Shown here piece after piece: positions 24,799 to 35,500 of a DNA stretch of 64,000 nucleotides. Made by a program: the position numbers and the translations under genes. The stretch's first letter is position 1. Each line of letters begins with the position of its first letter. The DNA is from Bolinopsis microptera (lineage: Eukaryota; Ctenophora; Tentaculata; Lobata; Bolinopsidae): the NCBI RefSeq assembly GCF_026151205.1, contig NC_087082.1:13365865-13429864 (forward strand), in the 5' to 3' direction. The notes beneath the pieces were generated by a model. That model saw nothing but the letters and a program-made list of their open reading frames with translations. It did no database searches and was not told the DNA's origin.

Positions 24799-26000
24799 TT
24801 CTTTAACAAAGATGAGCTCATGATCAACGTACGAACTCTGGGGTTGATCTAACTACAACATATTCTACTTTTCTTATTTTTCACCGTTCCCACTTAATGA
24901 CGTTTAAATACTCGTTAACCCATTTGAAATTAAGTGCCAATTCATTATTTTCCCACGAACACTTGCGAATTGAAAATGTTTTGTAGTTTTTCATGATATT
25001 AGGATCTCCAGACTAAAATTAATTGCGTAAACTGTAACTTCTTTTCACAATTTTAACTTAAGTTTACCCTCTTGTTATCTGATCTTCAATTAAATGACGT
25101 GCATCTCGATCCTGTATTGTTATCCGGTCTGCTTTAACGGACAAAACTAGGCGTCAGCCTGAAAGGAGATTATTACTAGATTAGACACTCTTTTCAATGC
25201 AGTTATCGATCACATCTAACTAAAATACAAACTTATTCAGACTAAATCGCCGAAATTGGTGAGATCAGAAAAAAAAACAGGAAATACTTTTAAAAAATAA
25301 ACGATTAATGAAGAAACGATAACATACAATATCGTCCTCGCTGGATAAATCCGGCTTTATAATTATTCGGATCCGGTTCCAATCCGGTATATCAACTAAA
25401 AATTTCAAAACTTTTGAAGAAAAATTGTATTTTTTGATAATTTGATCTGGAGTACTCACAGTCTGATTTGGGACCTAAATGCAGTCTCGAGATTCTGATG
25501 CCTGGGTCAAAAAGGCTACAAGCCGGGTCCTTAGCATAAGACACAGAAAATTTCAAACGTTTACCGTTAATTTTTAAAATAATTTTCTGACATCCCTCTA
25601 GCAACCAGCGTGAGCTTAGAAATTTCAAAACATCATTAAATTTTATAATTTTCCTGTTTGCCACACGTTCTTGTCTAGCGATACAGGGAAAACAGATGAT
25701 ATCTGACCGTTTCCAGTCCAGCAGCCGAATTCATAGACCGATAACAGTTCGGTTCTTGCCGTTTTGTGTTTATATCAAATGTGTTTATGTGTCAATATTT
25801 ATACATGCGTTCCCTAGTCTACAATCAAGGATCTATAACCAGAGGACGATTTACCGGAGGATATATTCCTCCTATCTCTCCGCTCGTGCTTAGTCCTCCA
25901 ACTGTACCACCTAACAATTCGCTAGACACCTAACTGTAGTATCAAATTGTCTAAAATATCAGCAACTCATAGATTAGGTAATAATGCGCGAGAGTCGGGG

Positions 26001-26404
26001 CGCGAAGGCTCCGGCTCCGAGGCTACTGCAGAGGCTCGGGAGCAGCCCCTGGAAAATTTAACTGTATTATATTCTAAACCAATAGATGTGGTTACTGCGC
26101 TGGTAGGTGATAATTGTTTGTTTACGTATTTAGGTGGCGCCTCTATCAGCAGGTGAAGAGGTGATGCAAATTTTGTATTATAGAACGCTGTAACACTTGT
26201 AACTCCTAACTCCTTCTTGTTGACCCTCCCTTTGAAGTGTCCCGAACTATAATCTATGAACGAAAACTTAAAAATAACCGAGAAATCGACCTTCTTATTA
26301 ACTCATTATTTTGATGACTGTTACTGACCTAAAATTGGTGGGGGGGGGGCCAACCAATTAAGTATATTAAAATGTAGGGATTTTTTTCCCGGATTTGACC
26401 CGGG
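26001..26404. repeat. 8.65 kb tandem unit, truncated copy C
   Basis: The first ~400 bp of the unit recurs, into the start of the ggccaacc capped element. It stops at cggggata, where unrelated sequence (accacccaataa) begins. This is the right edge of the array. Confidence 0.9.
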
Positions 26405-26666
26405 GATAACCACCCAATAATTTGACTATTTTTGCTCCAGGCTTAGATGCTTGGTGACAGTACGATCAAGTGATTCTTGACTGTAACGTTTTTCCGGCAA
26501 AACGTTGGTTGGTGGATCAAAGTTAAACAACTGTTATTTGTTTTGAAACTTCCCGCCAGCCAGTCTGAGGTGACTCGCAGTCTGTCCTGATAAGACGGTG
26601 GCAATAGCCTTATCAGTTACCAGTGTTCACGACTTTTCGGGGATACAATTCCCGGAAATGATTATA
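26405..26666. mobile_element. Fragment of the element whose arms bound the membrane-gene intron cluster
   Basis: It contains gttatttgttttgaaactt, then gccagccagtctgag and an attcccggaa end. The same words occur at 29840-29980 and 35600-35755. It is interrupted or ended by the capped element that follows, whose target duplication it carries. Confidence 0.6.
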
Positions 26667-27135
26667 GGGGGGGGGGTCCAAGGGGAACTTTGGGGAGTTT
26701 TGGGGAACTTTTTTTTGGGGAACTTCAGGAAACCTGGGGGACTTTCCCAAAATTCCCCAAAAAATTATCAATGAAACAAATAATTTTGGGGAATTTTGGG
26801 GAACTTTTTTTGGGGAACTTCAGAAAGTTCCCCAAAATTCCCCAAAGTTCCCCAAAAAAAATATAATGCCAAACAAATTATCATGCTGCAAGTATCAACA
26901 AGTAAGTTAAGATTATACCTTATAATAACATACATGTTAACATTAATGGGTATTAATGTATATTAGAGAAATTTTGAATAATTTTGAATAATTTTGAATA
27001 ATTTTGAATAATTTTAAATAATTTTGAATAATTTTGGGGAATTTTGGGGAACTTTGGGGAGTTTTGGGGAACTTTTTTTGGGGAACTTCAGAAATCTTGG
27101 GGGACTTTCCCAAAGTTCCCCAAAGTTCCCCTTGG

Positions 27136-27167
<32 letters not shown>
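26667..27167. mobile_element. G/C-capped element, family tccaagggg
   Basis: A 501-bp element starting with ten G and ending with 31 C. The inverted termini TCCAAGGGGAACTTTGGGG are built from ~10-bp words (GGGGAACTTT, GGGGAGTTTT). It is flanked by a target duplication GATTATA (26660-26666 and 27168-27174). The interior holds (AATTTTGAAT)n at about 26975-27035. Short frames across the G/C-rich termini are low-complexity and not genes. Confidence 0.85.
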
Positions 27168-27168
<1 letters not shown>

Positions 27169-27174
27169 ATTATA

Positions 27175-29206
27175 ATACCAAGTATTGCGAGAGTAACTCC
27201 ATCTCGTTATACATTGGAGCAGCTCAATCACATACATTCTCCTTACTCTGACGGAGACATCAGATACCTACTACGCACAGTACTACAATGGTTAATACTA
27301 CAATTATTCAGCTACATAAACATAAACCTTGGGGGGCCTCATTCAATACGTTAAACAAACAGGCCCAAATGAATTTGTAACTTATTTTAAACTTTCAATG
27401 AATTAGTTAACTTTTTTCTACAATAGTAACTAACGATAAGTTATTAAACCTATTACACACAAGTCCTCATAATATAATAACTTACGATTGGTTGTACGGC
27501 TACAAGGGGCTCGTTCAAGGAGGACATCTGAAGTTGGGATGTGATTGTGCTTACCATACCCGGTCATGCATTTACCATCCTATTGAAATGTAATTAATTA
27601 ATTAATTAAGTGTATTCAAATTATGAAGAAGTTGTGTTGGTGTTCTCAGTCACATACGGCACAGTAAATACCATGATAGTACCGATGATAATAATAAAAT
27701 TCTGTATTAGAAATGAAAATACTGGAAGAAAATTTGATAAATTTTTAGTTTCAAGTTCAAAGACGCTCAAATAAAACTTCGAACATTAATGCGAGAATAT
27801 CATTGCAGGACCACAAAACTGGTAACATTGAACAACAACTAATTCAATCAATCCACTAAATCATCAGAGAGCATAATCTAAACATAAATCTTAAATTCTG
27901 TAATTTATCTGATTCTTATATAATTATTTATTACGTATAGTAGTCAGTTAGCTAAAATAAAATCGAAACACTTTGTCTTAAATTCTTACTCGGTCAGATT
28001 ACATTAAACCATTAAACCATTATTATTAGTTAAATATTCATTGTAAGTTACACATAACTTAAGTATAAAACGAATGTCAAACCTCATACGATTTCGCACA
28101 AACTCTCTTTTTTTTTTCTATTTATATATTGCAAGTTCTGAAGATTTTTTAAAATGTTGATACAAATTCGGATAGAAATACTACTAAAATATTATATTTA
28201 AAAAGCACTATACAAAATTGTTTTTTAAAAGCGTAAAATAAAACTTAACTGAATCGTTTGATACCGGAGCAATTAATTAAAAACAAACAAGTTAACCAAT
28301 AAAACAAGAAATGCGGCCGCTTTTCTTTTGTGGATGGCCGCTCAATTTCCCGATCCGGGATGAAGTATTTTATCATATTCCATACTGCACCTGGGGACCC
28401 CAGTCTTTGCGGTTTATAAGCATGCAGATATGGCGGAGTGACAGGCCGAGCGCCGCCCAGTTGATATAATTCTATATTGAATTTGAAAATCGTGTATATT
28501 TCTATGTAACCATATGTTTATTATTTATGCAACCTGACACGGATTTGTGCAAAATAGTAATACTAACTCAAAATAATAATACAATTATGCTATCAATTTG
28601 TCCCTAGCGGGATGCGTACATGGTGAAATTAACAATGTACTTGAACATTTCAGCACCGCGCGCCAACAATTGTTTAATTCAGATGATCGCGCAAAATAAC
28701 TTTGCGCAGGCAGACACGTGGGCGATAACTAGACTGGGCCGGGGCGAGGGCACGTACGCACGCACGGTCGCAAGCTACCATATACAAAAAAAAACCTTGA
28801 TCGCTAACCCTTGTCCTTGACTCTTTTGTGCCTTCGGCACAAGTCATGGATCGGGAAAAAATTCTTGTTCACAATATTCTGATCCCTCTTATACAGTATT
28901 CCACAAATATACACATGAAGAGAATGGCTCCTCATTCCTCAATCCTCATTATATTCATGAAACATTAAGAAATTAGTATTCTAAATATCATATCAAGAAA
29001 AGAAATGATAAAAGATGACTAGAAAGAGTTTTCGGAGATGAATGGTATGAGAGGTATATAAAAAATATCATAATTTAAGTTTGTTACAACCAAATAAATG
29101 GAATCAGACTAACAGATCTCATGTTTGATGCCCAAATTGATCATACAACAGACAACTATCTGATAAAAGTGGATATAATTTTATGTTATCTGAACTAGAA
29201 TGGTGT
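27175..29206. other. No gene seen
   Basis: AT-rich DNA with an (ATTA)n stretch at 27593-27606, a NotI-like gcggccgc site at 28314, a GC-richer patch at 28660-28770, and a small gtgccttcggcac hairpin at about 28830. No exon can be supported. It is the 3' flank of the membrane-protein gene. Confidence 0.4.
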
Positions 29207-32200
29207 TTAAACCTCAGTAGAGTCCGTAACGACCTTATAAACAAGACACTCGAAATATCGACGCCCAAAATAACAAAGCAAAGTTATTCCAACCACCGTG
29301 AGTGTTAGCGATACTGATATAATCCAAATCACAATTTTTGAAAGACCAGGTGTATCCATTCCTAAGTTGAGGAGGGTCAGTTGATCAGTACAATTCACCC
29401 CAGATTCATATTGGCGAGGTCTTAGGCCAAATGCAGACACCAGATAAAGCTCAGGTATCTGTAATAAGACATGGGTCTCATTCCATTTGGTTTCGTCATT
29501 AGTTGCTTTGACTCTCAGGGTAACATTAGCAGTTGTAGCGTCAATAAACTGAACTGTGATGGAAACAGTCATGTTTTCAAGTTGCGCAGACGCATTAGCC
29601 ATTGGTCTTGGTTTCAGCACGATGGAAAGAATGCTGTCCTTAGACATTCGAATACCATCTCTGAGAAACGTTGTGTTGTATACGTTTAAACATAAACCTG
29701 TAGAATAAATCAATGTTAAGAATTATAATACTATAATACCTTCGCTTCTGAGTGCTGAGCGCGATAATTCCCGACAGCTTTCTAGAGGGAACGCGCGGGC
29801 ACGAAAAAGTGAAGGTACCATAGGTTATAATACCTTCCGGGAATTATATCCACTAAAAGTCTCGTACACTGAGAGCTGATAATTTGCACATTTTTCCCGC
29901 AAGGGAAGCCAAGGTATTATCAGCATTATAGACTCAGACTGGCTGGCGGCAAGTTGTAAAACAAATAACACTGGCGTTCTGGGGGGGGTCAACCTCATTT
30001 TACCTCATTTTACCTCATCCCAATTTTTCCTTTTGTGGCTGGCCTCATGAGGTAAAATGAGGTAAATTTCGGCAAAAATTTTTAACAGGTAAAATTCTCT
30101 AAATCGTCAATTTAGTCACGAAGGAGTATGGAAGGCCAAGGAGTTCTAAATGTGTGCTCCTCTAATATAAACAGTAGGAAATTGTTAACTTTAGTCGAGG
30201 TCTTGACAGGTCTCTACAATGTCGGAAAGTTCCTGCAGGAATTTGCGCATTGCGCTTGAAGCGCAAGATTAACAGCGCCAAAAGCGAAGGTCGTAGAGAC
30301 ATGAGACCTTAACTAAATTTAACCATTTCATACCATTGCTATAAGATTATGCCACTTTCAGAGTCCTGAACACACTCCCATATCTCTTAATCGTCAATTG
30401 TATGAATTTTACCTGTTAAAATATATCATCTTTTACTAATATCAATTTAGTTTAACACTGTTAGTTTTAAAAAAGAAAATAATACTTCACACCAAACTAA
30501 CACACAATATGAGAATATAAAGAGGAAATTTTTCTTGGAGACCTGGACCATCAAAATAGTGTACATTGCTGCTGTCATTGTCAAGACTCCAGAATAAGAG
30601 GGTCTAGTTGTGGGATTATGCTGGATAACAGATATGATAAGTGGTAACATCCTACAAAAGAATGTTAGCTTACTAAGGAATTTTCCTCTTACCGAATTAT
30701 ACAAGAAGTTAACTAAGTTTCTCCTAGTCCTAAGCATTATTTTGTTTCAGAGGGAATGAGTGATTTAAAAAGATGAGGCCAAAGAGTTAGTTGTGAAGAA
30801 GGCATTTGTACTCTGTAATTTCTAAGCTAATTTTTTTCGATATTTATAGCTATTTACTGATCTTGTTTTGACGTATCAGCAAGAGATCACTGGACCTCGT
30901 TAGTTGTTAGTCATGTTATGCTGATCCAGTTAGTGACGAGCTATGAAGTAATCATTCGACCTCATTTAATACTGATCCTATCAATGACGAGCTATGAAGT
31001 AATCAGTGGATCTCGTCAATACTCATCCTCTCCGGACTGTCAGTGACGAGTTATGAAGAAATAAATGAAGACCTCATTAATTCCTTGTTCCAAGAAGATA
31101 TTCCTCTGGCAACAACCCCTTCTGGCCTGCTCCTGAACATAATATGAAGAATGAAGATTCGAAAACCTAGTCTACCTAAATTGGAACTTGCTGACTGCAT
31201 TGGAAAATGGAGAACAATCGAGAAATGATAATCAGTGCCAGGTATATAATCAAAGTTGAATTCGGAATCCAAGGAAAACCTTCCTTTTTTATATTATCAT
31301 ATTGTGCGTTAGTTTGGTGTGAAGTAATATGTTCTTTTTTAAAACTAACAGTGTTTTAAACTAAATTGATATCAGTTAAAGATGGTATATTTTAACAGGT
31401 AAAATTCATATAATTGACGATTAAGAGCTGTAGGAGTGTGTTCAGGACTCTGAAAGTGGCATACTCTGATAGCAATGGTATGAAATGGTTAACTTTAGTC
31501 AAGGTCTCATGTCTCTACGACCTTCGCTTTTGGCGCAGTGAATCTTGCGCTTCAGCGCAATGCGCAAATTCCTGCAGGAACTTCCCGACATTGTAGAGAC
31601 CTGAAACCTCGACTAAAGTTAACCATTTCCTACTGTTTATATTAGAGGAGCACACATTTAGAACTCCTTCCAAACTCCTTCGTGACTAAATTGACGATTT
31701 AGATAATTTTACCTGTTAAAAATCGGTGAAAAATATGGGCGTGGCCCAAGTCAGTATTATACAAAACCGTAGACACAAAAAATTGTTTGGTTGTTCCTGA
31801 TCCTATAGAGCAACTAATTAGAGGTGATATCTAATTGTTTGAACGAAAAGTGGTTTTGTGAACCGCCCTTTATTCTACAGCGAATCATGAACATTGAACA
31901 TGTACATAAGAACTTAGAATTGTATGAAGTATAAGTTTATATGAGTAATTTATTATGAAATGACCTTTCACTATGCAATTTCGACTAAATTCATGTAGAT
32001 ATCCAATCCAGTTCCATGCACAACTGTTGTTTACATTTGGTCTAGTAAGACACAATTTGTTTCAGAGTGACTCGATAATCGCAATATCAAACTAAGATAT
32101 TATTTAAATGGTCCATGTCATGCAATGCGGAAATATCCCCATAAATTGGCAACTGCCAAAGTGACACTAAAGTTATTGCTAATTCCTTTACAAAACTTAG

Positions 32201-32544
32201 CAAGTGCTATTAACAATTTCCTAATGGATCATGGAAATTGAAATGTTCAATTTTCTTTTCATAAATAATAATTATAATGCGAAGTTTTATTTACCCCAAG
32301 TTTGGAGAGTAAGTAGGTTAAACTGGGAATGCCCCTTCCCAGGGACCACATCACCCCTAATAAACCATTAAATATCATGGGAGACCATGCACAGCCTCGA
32401 ATTATAGTATAATGACTTCGAATAAACCTTTTTTGTCTCTAAAAAAGGGCTTAGAAAACTAGATTTATTTACCTCATTTTACCTCATTTTACCTCATCCC
32501 AATTTTGCCTTTTTTGGCTGGCCTCATGAGGTAAAATGAGGTTG

Positions 32545-32582
<38 letters not shown>

Positions 32583-35500
32583 TTCTATATATTATACACT
32601 ATATTGTATCATGCGCACGTATCGGATTACACCCCTTCCAATCGGAACCGGAACAACTTTCGTCTTGGTAGATTCCAAACACAAGGAAATTTTCCTTCTG
32701 GTTGGTAATATACTCAATGATGGGAGTATAGTGTATTGGCTATGCCCCGCTTACTAGTTTAGCTCTTTCTAGTCCCCTGCTACACGGCATGTAAACAGGG
32801 ATTGGCTAGTTAGAGGCGGTCCGTGTAGGCCTTACACTGTGCTTTCAGCAATACTCATAAGTATTTCCGTGGCTGTGGTTGCAATGCGCCTAGTCTACTG
32901 GAATGATTCTTCGGAATTTCGCTGGATTGTACAACTTTCGTCTTGGTAGATTCCAAACACAAGGAAATTTTCCTTCTGGTTGGTAATATACTCAATGATG
33001 GGAGTATAGTGTATTGGCTATGCCCCGCTTACTAGTTTAGCTCTTTCTAGTCCCCTGCTACACGGCATGTAAACAGGGATTGGCTAGTTAGAGGCGGTCC
33101 GTGTAGGCCTTACACTGTGCTTTCAGCAATACTCATAATACATAATAGCTTGGCAATTTCGTGCCCGCGCGTTCCCTCCAACAAGCTGTCGGGAATTATC
33201 GCGCTCAGCACTCAATAGCCAAGCTATTGGGGGGGGTGTCATGTCCGTCTATGTCCGCCTATGTCCTGTCCTTTTTGGATTCTATGAGACAACGGACGTG
33301 TTTTTTGGGACATTGGCGGACACGGACGGACATTGGCGGACTCGGACGGACATTGGCGGACTCGGACGGACATTGGCGGACTCGGACGGACATTGGCGGA
33401 CCCGGACGGACATTGGCGGACTTGGATGGACATTGGTGGACATTAGCGGACATTGGTGGACATTAGCGGACAAACATTTTGAGGACTGAAGAGTACTGAA
33501 GAGTACTGAAGGGTACTGAGGAGGATGGCTGAGAAGGATGGCTGAGGAGGATGGCTGAGGAGGATGACTGAGGAGGATGACTGAGGAGGATGACTGAGAG
33601 GGAGGAGAAGGATCAGGAAGACCCAGGAGGAGGAGGAGGAGGAGGAGGACCCAGAAGGAGGACCTAGGAGGAGGAGGAGGAGGAGAACTGAGGAGGATGA
33701 CTCAGGAGGAGGAGGACTCAGGAGGAGGACTGAGGAGGACTGAGAAGGAGGAGGACTGAGGAGGATGGCTGAGGAGGATGGCTGAGGAGGATGACTGAGG
33801 AGGATGACTGAGGAGGATGACTGAGAGGGAGGAGAAGGATCAGGAAGACCCAGGAGGAGGAGGAGGAGGAGGACCCAGAAGGAGGACCTAGGAGGAGGAG
33901 GAGGAGAACTGAGGAGGATGACTCAGGAGGAGGAGGACTCAGGAGGAGGACTGAGGAGGACTGAGAAGGAGGAGGACTGAGGAGGATGGCTGAGGAGGAT
34001 GGCTGAGGAGGATGGCTGAGGAGGATGACTGAGAGGGAGGAGGAGGAGGAAGAGGAGGAAGAGGACTGAGGAGGAGGAGGAGAGGGACTGAGGAGGAGAA
34101 GGAGGACCCAGGAGGAGGAGGACCCAGGAGGAGGACCCAGGAAAAGGCCCCAGGAGGAGGAGGAGGACTGGGGAGGAGGAGAACTGTTGAGGACTGATGA
34201 GGAGGACTGAGGACGAGGAGGAAGAGTAGGAGGAGGACTGAGGAGGGGAGGAGGAAGAGGACTGGGGAGGATCAGGAAGACCCAGGAGGACCCAGGAGGA
34301 GGAGGAGGAGGAGGACCCAGGAGGAGGAGGAGGACTGAGGAGGACTGAGGAGGAGGACTGACGATGACTGAGAAGGAGGAGGACTGAGGAGTACTGAGGA
34401 GGATGGCTGAGGAGGATGGCTGGGGAGGATGGCTGAGAAGGATGACTGAGAGGGAGGAGGAGGAGGACTCAGGAGGAGGACTCAGAAGGAAGAGGAGGAG
34501 GACTCAGGAGGAGGACTCAGGAGGAGGACTTAGGAGAAATGAGAACTGAGGAGAACTGAGGAGGAGGAGGAGGAGGAGGACTGAATAGGAGGAGGAGAAG
34601 GAGGGGGACTGGGAGAGGACTGGGGAGGAGGAGGACTGATGAGAAGGATGAGGAGGAGGACCCAGGAGGAGGAGGACTGAGGACCGAGGAGGAAGAGGAG
34701 GAGGATGAAGAGGACGACCCAGGAGGAGGAGGACTGAGGAGGACTGAGGAGGATGGCTGAGGAGGATGACTGAGAGGGAAGAGGAGGAGGAGGAAGAGGA
34801 GGACTGAGGAGGACTGAGAAGGAGGAGGAGGAGGAGGACTGAATAGGAGGAGGAGGAGGGGGACTGGGGGAGGACTGAGGAGGAGGATGGAGGACTGAGG
34901 AGAAGGATGAGGAGGAGGACTGAGGAGGACTGAGGACTGAGGAGGAAGAGGAGGAGGATGAAGAGGAGGAGGAGGACCCAGGAGGAGGACCCAGGAGGAC
35001 TCAGGAGGAAGAGGAGGACTGGGGAGGAGGAGGACTGTTGAGGACTGATGAGGAGGACTGAGGACGAGGAGGAGGAGTAGGAGGAGGACTGAGGAGGGGA
35101 GGAGGACTGAGGAGGGGAGGAGGAAGAGGACTGAGGAAGATCAGGAAGACCCAGGGGGAGGAGGAGGAAGAGTAGGAGGAGGAAGCATCTAAATGTTATT
35201 TCCATTTTTGTCCGTTTTTGTCCATTTTTGTCCGTTTTTGTCCGCTCTATTTTTTGTCCGTTTTGAAAATATAGGGTACCGAACGGACAAAAAACATGAT
35301 CCCCCTATAACAGCAAAAATTGAACATTTTATTTAGCAATTTAGGTGTCCATTAATGTCCGCCTATGTCCGCCTATGTCCGTCTATGTCCGCCTATGTCC
35401 GCCTATGTCCGTCTATGTCCGCCTATGTCCGCCTATGTCCGCCTATGTCCTGTCCTTTTTGGATTCTATGAGACAAGCGGACATAGACGGACGTGACACC

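Larger units (their letters stand above)
17327..26000. repeat. 8.65 kb tandem unit, copy B
   Basis: This is a direct repeat of unit A with the same internal order: foldback IR-1 (about 17405-21893), capped element, RNase H-like remnant, C-run block (to about 23970), foldback IR-2 (about 23971-24798) and AT-rich spacer. Compared with A it shows many single-base insertions and deletions in every segment, including in words that should pair within the foldback. The period to unit C is about 8,674 bp. Confidence 0.9.
29981..32580. mobile_element. G/C-capped element, family tcaacctca (2.6 kb)
   Basis: It starts with eight G and ends with about 35 C. The termini are TCAACCTCATTTTACCTCA and its reverse complement, with TTTTACCTCA repeated as a 10-bp word at both ends. 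The target duplication is CGTTCT (29975-29980 and 32581-32586, one C shared with the run). The interior has a 440-bp inverted repeat and, at 31793-32545, sequence shared with the tandem units (14503-15290). Confidence 0.85.

Noticed and set aside
8679-26000. Tandem unit as an integrated virus or Polinton
   Set aside because: No DNA polymerase, integrase, ATPase or capsid-like sequence was seen. Only foldback DNA and a doubtful RNase H remnant are present.
26667-27354. Pro-rich and Gly/Phe-rich frames across the capped element
   Set aside because: They read through GGGGAACTTT words and the poly-C cap.
33161-33489. Several overlapping frames through the 20-bp minisatellite
   Set aside because: A 20-bp unit shifts frame each copy and stays open by composition. 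Low-complexity, no gene.
34504-35205. 233-codon Ser/Pro/Leu-rich frame on the minus strand
   Set aside because: It is the translation of the GA satellite. Purine repeats rarely contain stops on the opposite strand.
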